The notes beneath the pieces were generated by a model. It did no database searches. It saw only the letters and a list, made by a program, of their open reading frames with translations, and was not told the origin of the DNA. Positions 31,926-45,050 of a DNA stretch of 64,000 nt are shown piece after piece. The DNA comes from Lepas anatifera. Taxonomy: Eukaryota > Arthropoda > Thecostraca > Lepadidae. Each line of letters begins with the position of its first letter. Position 1 is the stretch's first letter. A program made the position numbers and the translations under genes. The stretch covers positions 412,001-476,000 of the forward strand of contig JAOTON010000773.1 in the NCBI GenBank assembly GCA_034440635.1, given 5' to 3'.

Positions 31926-34900
31926 ACACAAGTGTGCAGGTCACACGCAGATGGCATGAGTGGCGCTCTCTTTGAGTGGCTTAAGCGCGGAGGGAAAGTG
32001 AACTACATGATTTTAACTTCTAGGAAACTAAAGACAAGTGTCGTGTTAGTCTAACCGATTGTGATAAGTGTGCGTGTGCCAGATGCAGCAGACTGCCTCG
32101 CCAATAGTCTGTAGACAGACGTATCTGTCCTTTCTAAAAAAATGTTTCCTTTCGCACCTTCCCGAAGGAATGTGTGTGAACTTCAAAAGCAGTCCGCCAA
32201 TATTCGTGTGAGCGTATGAATGTGCTATGAATGCGGCCGAACAGGATTCAGTTAGAATGTGAGCTGTGATGGTGATATGATAAAATGACGTCATCGAGTG
32301 ACGTCACTGGATGCCGACTGAAGCGGCGGTTTCAGTTTGTTTTAGCGGCGATTGCTAACGCCCGGGACAGGGCTGTGCCATGTTGGAACGGTTAATAGGG
32401 CGAAACCGTTAGTTTGAGAGGTACTGTGTGAAGCGCAAGCGTCCAGGATGGCTTATTTTGGCGTTTAGTCGCCGTGATGTTTTGTTTGTACGAAGGCATG
32501 CCATGTAGTAAGAACGCCCTCTGAGTGATCAAAATGCCTTGTCAGTTATGTAGTGTTGATCTTTTGGAAACCTTGTGATCTGTCGGAAATCCCACTGATC
32601 TCTGGAGTATATCAAGGGCCGGCTATAGCTGACGCGGGTGTCGGTGTTGGGAGCGTGAGCGACTGCTGACAGGGTATGGCGTGGTCGAGCAGCCGCAAGA
32701 GACTGTGATGAGTGTGGTATAACTCGATGCACACGCACTGCGACACAGAGCCACGATGCATGTCTGGTTGAAGCAGCCCGACTGACCAAAACTACAGGCA
32801 GTATGTCTACCTGCGAGGTATTCACACCAAAACGAACGAACCAGAAAACGAATAATCATACGAATGCCCTTGCCCGCCGACCTTTTCAACTCAGACCGTT
32901 ACCCTTAGTCCGCGTTCACCTGAGTCACGTCTCGTTAGGACTCAGGTAGGAACTAAAAATAGACCGTGCATCACGGGCTGTTACTGAAGACGCGTCAAGA
33001 TGGGCGCTTCAGTTTCACATTCGCAAGGCTTGTGACCCCTGTAGTGACGTGGTTAGTGAAAGATTAGCTGCTGTCAACCTGTTTAAGCCACCCTTCCAAG
33101 CACTCCTAGGACTTCCAAAAAGCCGGACTGCATCCATGGCAGAAGGTCCGTGAAGCCAGTACTGTTAGATGCGTTCTTTTGGGATTGAAGAACAAACAAG
33201 AAGTGTTTGCTCGCAGTGGAAAAGTGCAGTTGTGTAAAAAGCTCTCCTAACCCAAAGCGCATTGATGGCACTGAAACAAACTCGGGCCTTCTGTAATGTT
33301 TTCTTGCAGCTTATCTAAGACTTGTAAGAACAGCTTGATCGAAAACAGAAAAAGCATCCTTCCGTCCCGCCAGAATCGGATTCTTTTCACAGGAGTCAGT
33401 CCTTTTGTCTCCATCCTTAGGAAAGTTCCTTGATATGATGGGAAATACGTATGGTGTAATGTGATGAAGAAGCAGTTGTTCCTCTGTATGACAGCTGGCA
33501 CACGCCGGATGTGTCCTACGCTGGAGGATGGTTGAAATGAAGTGGCAGTGATCTTTCTGTCCCCATCCTAGGCATTGTAAGTAATAGAGATCTGTTTTGA
33601 TCACAAGAGACCTCTAGCTGGAGTAAATACAGCTGCACCTTTTGCTATCGTGCCACACAATTTTGTTTGTTTTCTATTGAAGTCGGTAGCGTAATGGCTT
33701 CAAAACACTTATATTCAACGGCTCCCAAAGGCGGGAGTCACTCCTCCCAAAACAGCGATAAGGCTCAACTGTTTTATTTCGAAGGCAAGAGCTGCAGCTT
33801 GAACTGACTGAAGATTGTTGTGATGCCATTCTGTGCAGTTTTCAAATGGCTTTTCGCTGTAAATGTTGCCCGACTTGTTCTTTGGGTCAGACTTTTGTCA
33901 TCCCCCTCGGCTCAATCTTATGACTTTGGCAATGATCACATTTCTTACTGCACTGATCTGAAAGTCAGAGTTATCAGTTCTGCAACCCACTTCTTCTTGA
34001 CCACTTTCTCTCTAGTTTGACCCACTGTGGCGCTACAGCTTTGATTGTGATATGCCTGTGCGTCCGAAGGAGCATTCGAATCTCCAGAGCCGATCCAGCG
34101 TCTTTGTTAGCTTACTTCATGTCCAAATACATGACGAGAGATGAAAGATAACCTTTGTTTTAGATAAGGTGGTTGATAAGTTCCCTTATCGGTCGAATCG
34201 TTGTGTTTTGAAAAAGCGGTACATATAATGTCAGTTTCAGAATGACGCGGCCGTCATTTATCACAGTGACTGCCTGCACACCTCCTAAGTTATATCCCCA
34301 TTCTCGACTTATTCTAACACCGATTGGAAGTAAGTGGGGTGTGGGAGGAGGGGGAGGTTAAAGCAGCATGCCTTTAGGGCTTTATGACACACTTACTGCT
34401 GAGGTCATACGGCAGGAGCACGAGTTAGGTCAGCGGCATGGAGGCAGCTCATCGATTCCTCTTTTGATTGGGATGATGGTTGTAAGATTCATTGTGCTGA
34501 AAAGGTTGCAAAAGAAAACAGTTTGCCCTCTCATTCTCTAAATGATATTTTGTTCCTTTCTGATGTCAAATCTCTGCTTACACTAAGACATTGCCACTTT
34601 TCAGAGGGCTGATGCATTAGAAAATACTAGTTTGCATTGGATATCTCATCAGCCTATTGTTCTTAAAGATTCCAGAAATACACAGTAAAGCACAGAAAAA
34701 CATGGTAACCCCGGGCTAACTTCCGTGAATATGACTGTCATGGCATATCGGAAAACACACCTGGGCACACTTGCACTGCTCAAGTGTCAACTCATGCTTT
34801 ATTCTTGCTGCGTTGCTACAGCTACGCTGCTCGCAAAACTAAAGTGGGGCTTGACTTAGGCGCTTTTTAAGTGGGGATGCAGACACAACAGCATAGGATG

Positions 34901-36682
34901 ATCCACAAGGCCATTCTTCACCACTTACGTCCACAATATTCAACAGGATACTGAGCCTCGAGGACGGATAAGATATCCTTTAGATTACACTACATTTTAT
35001 ACCTAAAGGGATACAATGTGCACAGCAATTACTTAAATTCGACGCTTTTAACGCTGTTAAGCTCGACAATATGCCAAGCCGTCAGTCTTCTACGTGGGAT
35101 GCACGAGGAGACCAGCTTTGCGCAGTGGTTGTCACGCGAGGGGATTCTGCAAACCGCCATCATCATCATCATCATTATGTTTATGGTCTTCGGGTACACT
35201 CACAGCTACGGTCATATGGCGCCCAATTCTGCAAACCAATGACGGATCTTGAACTCCCCAGGCCTCAGGGTAGCAGCTCATACAACCTGGGGAGATTTTT
35301 GAACATTCTAAGAAGTGCCCTATCGCAGAGGTTTGTTGCATTTCTAATGGTCGGTGTTTCGAAATATTTTATCCGGGAAGAAACAAAACAAACTTGCAGC
35401 AGGGCGCCAAGGTCGGAAGAAGGACTGCCAAATAGTTCAACGAAGATCTTCAGCCGGCAGAAGTCCATCAGTATTGATGGAGTATGCCGAAAAACAGGGC
35501 ACCTCTGTTTGGGTCAATTGAAATCAATAAAAAGTAAAAAGTCACTCTGACACCAATTGTAAACCGCCTGCAACACACGGTTCTCACACTTGTAACCCGT
35601 TTACCTGCCCAATATGGCTCTTTCGGCAGCTCACACGGGCACACAGCGTCCACAAGGGGCGACTCTACAGCACCATAAGGGAGGCGATCGTCCCGCCCCT
35701 TTGAAACCATCCCCGCTGCACAGGGAAATGTGAGAGTTCCACGTGGGAATGACATTTACGAAATCCTAAGCAACGAATATAATATCCAGCAACTTTATCT
35801 CGACTCCAGTTATCAGAGAATCACAACATCAGCAATCATTTTCATGGGCTGGGAATAAGCCCTTATTCCGGACAGGCAATAAGCCAGATTTCGGTATCAA
35901 TCACCGACATTTTCCTTCCATTCCAGCACTAATTACACACTGGCTGAGCATGCGGAGGGTGCGGCCATACACAACTCATAAAAGGCTATCGACCTGAGCA
36001 GTGATAGAGGGCGTTTGGGGGCGTGGCGGCTGTCTGCTGCCATGGCGCCAGACCAACAGCCAATCACAGCACAGAAGCGTTCAGTAGCACACCAGGCAGA
36101 GCACAGCTCGCGGGAGACGCTGTGCCCTCCGGCTCGGACTGTTCAATGCCTGAGGTAGTTATGTGCCGACAATGTTAACGATAATGCAGTGGCTAATTAG
36201 GCTGATTAGTGGTCCAAATGTGTTTGTCTAATAAAGGAGAGCTTCGTATCGTTAACTAAACTCAAATCGTCGGAGCTTAATTAAAGGCTTGATGCAAGAA
36301 TAATTTTCTCGATATAGGTAGGGCTCATATTCATCCCGACTTGATTTTGTCACACGTTACTATGTTTGCCTATTTTCAAGGCAAATTAATCCAAAAACAT
36401 TCTGATAAAGAGCACATATGATATGCTTAGCAATTTGCAGGAATAAAGGCGTTAGTGACTTTTGATTTGTTTCCTGCAGTCGAATAGTTCATGTAAAGGT
36501 AAAAAACACACTTGATATCGAGCTAGTTTTCATATGGAGATCTTTATACATATTTTCCAGTTCAGGTAACCCCAATAGTTTTAAAAATCCCCATCTCCAT
36601 CTATAAGCCCTAAAGTGACAATAGTTTTATAATATAGAGCGACTCAAGGGGAATTCACAGAACAACTAACCATTGTATGATA
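31926..36682. other. futsch 3' UTR and intergenic DNA, no gene seen
   Basis: The sequence after the stop is presumably 3' UTR of unknown length. An AATAAA lies at 35526-35531 and another at 36230-36235. A short CATCAT microsatellite occurs at about 35,157-35,178. Open frames are short and have no family resemblance. The patch at 35,970-36,130 has promoter-like words (see findings). Confidence 0.6.
35526..35531 (+). terminator. Candidate polyadenylation signal AATAAA
   Basis: A canonical hexamer about 3.6 kb after the futsch stop, followed by A-rich then mixed sequence. Long 3' UTRs are common in neuronal genes, but nothing links this site to the transcript directly. Confidence 0.2.
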
Positions 36683-36785
36683 TATATTGGGCATTTCAGG
36701 ACAAAATGACCAAAAATATTTCAATTTGACACCACCATGTCTAGAAGAAATCTGAAACTTTGTCTCCGGGGTAGTTTTGGGCCTT
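36683..36785 (-). repeat. Dispersed repeat, copy 1 (inverted relative to 38.4 kb)
   Basis: Its reverse complement matches 38,400-38,494 over about 95 bp with scattered differences. The best-matching core is AAAACTACCCCGGAGACAAA followed by GTTTCAGATTT and CATGGTGGTGTCAA. The match does not extend through the 1.6 kb between them. Confidence 0.8.
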
Positions 36786-38399
36786 GCTGTGCCCTTGCTG
36801 TGAGACGTAATGAAAAACTTCATGTACATAATTGAATTTTGTTTCGATATAACTTTTGCACTGGAATTAAACCTCTGCATTTCATTGAAATCGTGTGTAT
36901 GACAGCACCACTTGATGAAGTTAAATATATTTTTGCATTGTGCAGTACAGCTCTCCGTCGGGAGATGTACATTCTTCAGTGATTTCTCTCGCTTTCATAC
37001 TCCAGGCATAAGTACTGAAGAAAAAAACACGAGCCATCGCAATGTTGTGTTTGGAGGCATGTTATATCACACAGGCTCCGTGGCCTAATTGTGGATTATC
37101 TCTACTGTTCAGTAAATCATGTAGAATGAACTGGGAGCGACGCCACTAAATAGCCAGTTTTAATCACTACCGACAATGTTACATAGAAGTGTTTAATCGA
37201 GTTACCTTTGAGGTTGCTCGAGGTCAAAGTATTCCTAACAGGAACTAAGTGGAAACCTAAATTTTATGGCATAATAGCTGACAGAGGAGGGCCGTAGAAA
37301 AAATGTTCAGCATTATTGGAATGCCCTTGTCGAGCCTGATCGAATTATATATCTTATAATCTTATCTAGTCAAATTTCAAAATAAACCTGCTTTGACCTG
37401 GAGCCGGGCTTGGGTCTGTATGGTAAGAAAAACAATCAAACTGCAGTGGCCAGTCAGACACGGCAACGTAAAATAAAGCCTCCATCGCAATTCTCAACAA
37501 TTCTCAATTCTCGCAAGTTATCAAAATTTACCAATTGCCCCATGTATTTCTAATGGAAAGATCGTGACCCTGACCTTTTCCAGGTTATCGATATAGAAAT
37601 CCTGCTACGCAAAATTATCTTGCTCGGTGACCTTACTGTGTGATGTGAATCTAAGCACGATAGGTTAAATTTGATCTTACTGATGCAACTCCAAAGATTT
37701 TCAAGTTTAGGTCTCTTGACCTGGGTTGGCAGTCTGACCTGGCATGACCCAGATCTAAATTTTTCCACAAGCTGTAAAAATGTCTACTTAGAGGTAGATG
37801 AAGTACGGTGGCGCTGCGCGAAGTTGTTATTTTTACTACCTGTGGAAACCTGAGGATGCCGGTTGCCCGCCCCTCGTGTGGGCGTGTATTAATTTTCAAT
37901 AATTCTGACACTTGCCCGATGCAAATTTTTCAGGACAATGCAATATGATTGCAAGCAACCGATTACAATAGCAATTCTTTGTTTGCGGTGTTAAACATGA
38001 GGTTGTACTACCGCAGTGATAAAAAACCGTCTGCATACCTACCTTGGGTGCAAAATATTTGGAATTTATAGCAAGGACGCATTTTTATTTTTTAATCCAA
38101 AGATATTTTATGAAGAAAACTTTTGAGGCGTAAAAGGGCAACTTTAACTGCAAGAAGGTCAGCTAGGTAAAAGAAAGGGTCAAACAAATCAAAGTCAAAG
38201 TTTTAAAATTTTGAATTTTTTCTTCAAAATAATGTATAGTTCAAGACGAGTTCAATGATATACAAAACTTGTTAATCAGGCAATGCATTTTGGAGCTATG
38301 AAGCATCAAAGATGGGTCTACAAGGTGACCTCCGAAATGCCTTGGGCTATATCTCGGTCACGTTGGTCGGAGGGGGCTAAGATTCTCACGGGCGTGTTT

Positions 38400-38494
38400 C
38401 TGACCCAAAACTACCCCGGAGACAAAGTTTCAGATTTTTCTAGCATGGTGGTGTCAAGCCTTGGTCGATCTGTCTTGGAATGCCCCATATACCT
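38400..38494 (+). repeat. Dispersed repeat, copy 2
   Basis: This is the opposite-orientation partner of 36,683-36,785. The two could be independent copies of one transposon or the ends of a larger inverted-repeat element. No target duplication was found. Confidence 0.8.
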
Positions 38495-39210
38495 AATAAA
38501 AGAAAACGCTAACAGCGGTACTAAATGATCCTATCCGAATGACAGCATCACCGGCAACCAATATATCATAACAATGCCCCAGTCAATGTAAGTCCATGAT
38601 AGCGTGCTACCTCCTTCATTTTTCTCTTAACCCCATTCACCCAGTTTGGCATGTCTGTCCAGTTTGAAAGAGTCAGCAACTTTCGGCAAAGCTGCTGCTG
38701 GTGCAGTTTTCTCTCAGAGTGTTCCGGCTGAGAAGATCCCCTGGGAGGAATGCTTCTCGGAATTGTACCAGCGCAGGACTGGCAGCTCACCAACACACAA
38801 TGCGTTAGGTCCAAAGCGAAGGATTCTGAACACGACCCAGTCGGCCTGCCCCAGAACTGATGCTGATCAATAAGTAACTTCCGGGATTGGATGTGCTGGA
38901 GAGGTCGTGCACCCGTGGTAAGAACGCAGCAGTAGCTGAAGTCGGCTGAAGATATGAACATTCCAGGTATGATCATGGACACGTTACAGGTAGGCTAAAG
39001 GAACACCACGAGGGCCTGGTGACGAATACTGCTCTACGGTCCCTGCATCCGGCTTCAAACAGCTAAGAATACTTGATTTGTTTATAAACCAGTGGAAATG
39101 ATCCGGGGTACATAGTCATGGGAAAGCGAGCAAACGCTGATATTTCAAAGGAATTTTCGGAGTACAGAACTTCCGTACGTAAAATAATTAATCTGGGATT
39201 TTTGGCTCTC
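38495..39210. other. Intergenic DNA, nothing recognised
   Basis: No coding resemblance, RNA gene or repeat was seen. Antisense and sense open frames of 75-138 codons here look fortuitous. Confidence 0.6.
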
Positions 39211-39470
39211 AACAGCCTTCATTGGTATTTTGGATTCAATGGTGACCGTTTTTAGCCTACTGGTATTTTTGGATTCATGGTGCGCTTTTACAGCTCACTG
39301 GTATTTTTGGATTATGGTGACCGTTTTCACAGCTTCCACTGGTATTTTGATTAATGTGACGCTTTTCAACGTTCACGGTTTTTGGATTCAATGGTAACCG
39401 TTTAACAGCTTCACTGGTATTTTTGGAATTCAATGGTGACCAGCTTTTCAACAGCTTTCAGTGTTTTCAT
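39211..39470 (+). repeat. Degenerate ~43-bp minisatellite
   Basis: Six imperfect units of the form TGGTATTTTTGGATTCAATG, GTGACCGTTTT, CAACAGCTTCAC lie in tandem. Differences between units are mostly single-base indels in T runs and the GATTCAATGG word. Confidence 0.8.
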
Positions 39471-42400
39471 TGAGGCCTACCAAAAGTAATAAATGTATTT
39501 TGACGTTTGCCGTAAGGCCCACTTACACAAAAAAAATAATTCACGTACATACAAATGTTTGCGGCCCGATACAAGCAATGAAAACACGAGTCAATATTTG
39601 TTTATTGAGTCAACGTTCAAATCAGTTGAAAAGTGTTTGCATTAAACCAAATGATCCGATGGTGAGCAAAAAGAGTAATGATTCGAGTCTGTGCGTCGCG
39701 AATCTCTTCCAAACGCTTCCAATCCTATCAATCTAAATCACTTCATGTCGGGACGAACTGGGTGTGCTCATTTCCATCCGGCTTGGCTCATACCCGTCCC
39801 AACTTGACTTAAACCCGTTCCGAATTGACTCAAACTCGTTCCGACTGAGTCTACGCAACTCAGATCTCAGCCCCCATGCACTGAGGCCTATTTTCAGGAC
39901 TTTGCCTTGATCCTTACTAAAAGAAGTATACGCGTCGAAATAGGGGCGTGGGAAACAGGAATCATGGCAACGGTTCCCGCCCCATACCTTTAAAAACTCT
40001 TAGTTTCAGCCAGATTGGAAAGAAATCGGAAAGGACTTTCACCAGCTGGGGTGAAAGGCAATAAGCCCAAATCCAGTAGCTTTTGTTTTAGGGGATAGTT
40101 TCTTGTCAGAAAGGGGTTCAAGATTGAATCTCCCGCCAGTTTTTTCGCCACTGACGACGATTATGACTGGAGGGATGAATATTTCAACGCGCGTCTAAAA
40201 ATTAGGGTCCGGTATTCATCATTGTAATTAGATAACAGAAGTAAAGTATACACAAAACATTTTTACCCTGTGCCAGTGGATATGTTCGCTGTACGCGGAT
40301 TTTTCGCAAAAGTAATACGCTCTCGGCGAGTATTTTCAATCGAGTAAATGTCTACTCGGTAAGTTAAACTCTCATGGTTTCGAATGTCCGCGATTACCAG
40401 ATCTTACTGCAGCGAGGTCATCAATGACAGTGTAACTTACTCGAGGTTTGCGAGGACATGATATATTCGCATCGCACGAGTCATTCACTCGCGAGGCTCT
40501 GGTGCATCGCTCTCGCCACCCTGTGCTCCGAACCTAGTCTTGCGTGTCTTTCCGAAATTCCCAGTACTCGGGTCGGGAATCTGCAAGCCCCGAGTACAGT
40601 ACCCTTGGCAAACGAAAGCGCGTCTGGTGCGTCAGCCATCTTTGATTCTAGCAACAGTTGATTGTGCGAAGTTGACGTCCGGAGTGTTGTAATGTTTCGT
40701 TGCGGCGGAAGATTAGAAATGAGAGAGCAGAAGAGTTTCTAGTCATCTTATTAGGCAAGCTGTATGGGCCCAACACAACAGCACTTCAGGAGATAACTTG
40801 CAGGAGTGCGTGAGCTTCAGTACTAGCCTGGAAAACGGCAGTTTTCACATGGGACGATAGGTAAGTGGAGAATTTAACCACCCTTATTGTGACGCCTTTG
40901 ATCAGATATCACAATATCACGTGAAGGATTACCATCAGCATGGGCGTCACTAGGTAATTTTTGCCGGGGAGGGGGACGAATCCCGGACTGGGGATGACCG
41001 GGTGGAGGGGGGGTTGAAGGCTAAGTTTGACCACATTTTTTCTTTGGAAAATGCTGTCGATGTACTCCACCCTCCGTTAGAGTTGGAAGCAGTTAGGTAG
41101 GTCCACGAAAATAATGATGAGACAGTGGTGGCCCAGAGACACGCGAACGACGGATTTACTTGCTGGCATTACACGATAGATGCGGGTGTGCAAAAGGGGT
41201 TACTCGCGGTGAGTGGATCAAGAAACTCTGTGCCTGCGAGTAATTATACGACGTGAACGAGTTTTTTTCACCCGCCGGCTGAGTGTTAAAAACGTCTGCG
41301 GGCCGAAAGCATGCGAATGGCGGGTTTATTCGACGGTGTAGGGTCAGAAAGCTTTGTGTGTATTTTGGTAAAAACTAAAGTAAGGCTTGACATCTCTTCT
41401 CAACCCAGCGTGGCTCATGGATCGCTGGGCAAGGACATGCCAATATAACCCCTATAGGAGACCCAACATCCAGGGCATCTTGAGTCTAAGCGACGGGGAT
41501 TACCAACCATGGCGTAATATGAACTCTAAAATTAATTGAGCTGTGTTTCTGGAAATGTGTAATCTAAAGCGCTGAAAGAGCTGCATAGCGACAATAGGTA
41601 TATTACTGTTCGTTTTACCCCAGCCAAAATTGAGAGTTTTTGCTTTATGCTGTTCAGGCGGTTATCCAAGCGCTTGATCAGCTCTACTTTCCCAAAAAAT
41701 GATTTACTGGTTTTTCACTCGCTGCAATTATCCCGGCAAAAAAACAGCCAGTTGTGTTACACAGAATAGCACGGGCTTATGTAAGCAGCTAGAGCAGCGT
41801 CTTCTCAAATTTTATAGCATCGCCAGATGCCTCTCAGCTGACAGGAACACGACTTAGCAATCACAAAGTTGGGCCGAGGTGTCATTTACGAGGCACGGAG
41901 GCGTCGTAATTTCGCCAGCTGGGCTGTAATCAGCTCGGTAGTCAGCAGTACCGGGTCTGCACTGATGGGGGGGGGGCAACGGCATCCAAAAAAATCGCGA
42001 AAAACATATGCTTTCTTTAAAAAGGCGGGCGAAAATCGGAGCATGTTGGGGGCTGACACCTTTTTGCTCCCCCCTCATCCGCCCCTGGCAGCCCCAGGCT
42101 TCGAAGCAAGGTCACGTCTGGTAAGAGGTATCTCTTGAAGGCAGCATGGATGGGGCTCCCAATGCACCACGCTAGGTAATATCGTCACGTGTCGTCATTT
42201 TCTGCAAGTCTGAAGGTCAGATGTCAGGAGTGATGCCTTCAGATTTTAGTTACCTGGACATTAAATTGTTTTAAATACATTATTACCGAGTGGTCACGCA
42301 GCGCCCACAAGGTCTCTCCTTTGCGTACAGATGACATTTCATATACATGTGACACAGCCCGGTCTCGCCCGACAGTCGCGCCAGTGGGAAGGCTTTCATC

Positions 42401-44008
42401 TCCACAATTATGTATCATATCTTAGCTTTATCATATCTACTTCTGTACCATCTCATAGCCCTATGGATCTAATTACTGAACGAAGTTAAAATGAGCTGAT
42501 TATATAAATAGAGAAATTATCAAGCTCGTGAACCCGAGTCAAGCCGTGATCGAGGCCAAACAAAATAAAAACTTATCCACCTATTAGAGTCGGCGCAATA
42601 AGCGCTGTCACAGGTCCGATCAACCATAAAAATGTAAACCAAAACAGAATAAACATATTTTGTAGATGCTGATTTTCAGATCAAGAAAGATTCTTGGAAA
42701 AACATGGAACCACACTGGCCAGTCTACTTCTGCACCGCTTCACACCAAGTTTTATTTTCTTCGGCTGTTTTCCTAGCAGCTGAGCGGGAAAAAAGCGAAG
42801 TGTCAAAACACGCCCAGCTGCCCAACGCATGTTTGGGTGGCAATAAATGAGAGGGTGGCCCGAGAATAAGTGCGACGCGGAAATTGAAGGGCAGTCCCGA
42901 CTTGACGTGACACTTGAGAAAAGGTCTCTGAGGTCACCACAAGATCACTTCACTGACCTCACGTAACATTGATTGCCATATGTGGCCCTGACTATATGAC
43001 CCATGTTCAAGGCGAAAGTGAAGGCAAATTTGTTGAGTTCATTTGGACGGGATTTAATCTCGCGAATGTATGCACATACATGATTAAAATGTATACAATA
43101 CGGTTACGTAGTGCTACTAGGGCTAGTCTGCCTTTATCCTGAACACTGTTGACTAAGGAATGTGGTCAAGGGGGGAGAGGTCACGTCTTGAGTAGGTACT
43201 CGACGGCCACAAAAATTCAATTTCATTCGGTCCATATCACAATCCCCCCCATCTGGGTCAAATCATTTTCACGCTACGATCATCAATATCAACCCCATCC
43301 TTACCCGAAAATAAGACTTGGTCAGCATCACTTTGAGACCAAGTGCATAGCCAGAACCAAAACTACTGAATTATTGCCAAATTCAGCAGTTGGCACTGTG
43401 CACAATCACACCCACCACAATCACAATCACAATCACAGCAACACAATCCAATCCATGGATCGGACCTGATCAAAATCCATTCAGGTGTCCCATCTACGAT
43501 GTACTCTGGTCAGTTAAAGGAAGGCTCTTCTTCTCTTGTAGCATTCAGGGGCTCCTTTAACCCTTCCCTTGCTGCGAGGAATTTGTAAAAAAAAACTAGT
43601 TGAAAACTGCAAAACTGTTGGTTGATTGCAAATGTGATCTCCAGCTCAGACGAATCCAGACTGAGCAATCTATAATGAATAAACAGACAGCCATCACGAT
43701 CAGGAAGCGATCGTGAAACTCAGCAGATGGTAGTGGAACGCTCGGTCCGGTAGCGGAGCCAGGGGCGCAGCCAGAGCTTTCGTATGGGGGGCACACCAAC
43801 TTTGAGGGGCACCCCGCGGAAAAAGGGCACTTTTTAACGTAACCTAAAAACTTACTATATCTTTGTTTATATCATTTTTGGGCATCTTTGGTTCAATTAA
43901 AATGCAAATAAATCATTGGCGGAGAAGGAAAACTCGATTAAAACCGAAAAAAGAAAAAATCACCAAAATGTCATGGAAGTAGCCAAAACACGATTGTTTT
44001 GGATAGAT
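39471..44008. other. Intergenic DNA with transposon scraps, no gene seen
   Basis: No coding sequence was recognised. About 40.27-40.62 kb is unusually rich in CTCG/CGAG words. About 41.96-42.09 kb ends in CTCATCCGCCCCTGG, the reverse complement of a CAGGGGCGGATGAG terminus like those of non-autonomous DNA transposons. About 43.76-43.83 kb starts CCAGGGGCGCAGCCAG, which also resembles the reverse complement of the satellite unit end at 47-49 kb. Boundaries cannot be set. Confidence 0.5.
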
Positions 44009-45050
44009 TTAACCCTCGCCCCACCGGGGCCATCGATGCCCCCTAAGGTTTTTTTCGAGATATCAGAACAACGACGAAACGCAGCACTGCGGTTGAGGGC
44101 TCTATCTCTCACCTCACAATTTTCCCACCATCCCTGAAAATTTTTAACCCGGGTCACCCAAGGTCAGGTCACCAGGCGAAGTCAACCAAAGTCACCTCAC
44201 TTCAACTTTGGAGCTCTATAAGAGCTACATTTCTTAGTCGATCGATTTGAAACTTGCTATACTTCATGACCCTTCCAGGGTCTACAACGTGCATATCCGG
44301 GATTTTCGATTTCATGACCTGAGGTCAGGTCACGAGGCGACCTCTCCCATTGGAAAAGCATGATCTAAGCTGTCTCATGATCTAAAAGCCACAAAAATGA
44401 TTGCAAATACTCAGACTGCTCAGAACAGCGTTTTTGGACACCCTTTCACGGATCCCAGGGGTCATATTTTCCCTTTGACTTTTCCAAGGTCGTCCAAGGT
44501 CATCAGGGGTCAAAAACAGTATTTTGACAATAACTTTTGACATATTTAAGCTAGAGCGCTGAAACAAACACCATCGTGTTTGTCTCGTCACTGGCTTTCA
44601 TTCGTTATATATTCATTCATTATACGGCAAGGTCACTTTCTGACCTTTCGTGACCTCAGGTCATATTAGGTCACGAGGTGACCTCTGGAGGTCAAACCAC
44701 CGGCGGGAGGTCTTTACGTTCCACATAGCGGAAAAAGGTCTGGCAATTTCCTGTCAAATGTACTTAACCAGATCTCAATAGCTCTAATGGCATAGGAGTT
44801 ATGTCCAGTTTTCTTAAGCATTGCATATTTGAGTGAAAATAGCCTATCGTGACCTTAGCTGACCTCTGGAGGTCAAACCATTAACCTGAGCGCTTAAACA
44901 TGCGAAGTAATTTCTTACTGAATTCATGCGAGCTTTCTAATGTACTTTGCAGATTTGCGCTAACCCCCATATTTTCGGAGTTAGAGGGGGGCCATCGATG
45001 GCCCCCGGTGGGGAAAGGTGGCGCCGGACCCCCGGTGGGGCGCGGGTTAA
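44009..45050. mobile_element. piggyBac-like non-autonomous element
   Basis: The left end is TTAA (44009-44012) followed by CCCTCGCCCCACCGGGGCCA. The right end read in reverse is TTAA (45047-45050) followed by CCCGCGCCCCACCGGGGG. The terminal inverted repeats therefore start CCC and are flanked by TTAA on both sides, the signature of the piggyBac superfamily. An inner CCATCGATG block is repeated inversely, with about 25 extra bases at the right end. No transposase is encoded, so the element is non-autonomous. Its interior holds many AGGTCA/TGACCT half-sites. Confidence 0.7.

Noticed and set aside
36150..36170. TGAGGTAGTTATGTG resembling the let-7 microRNA seed
   Set aside because: No complementary arm that would form a precursor hairpin was found nearby, and the match stops after the seed.
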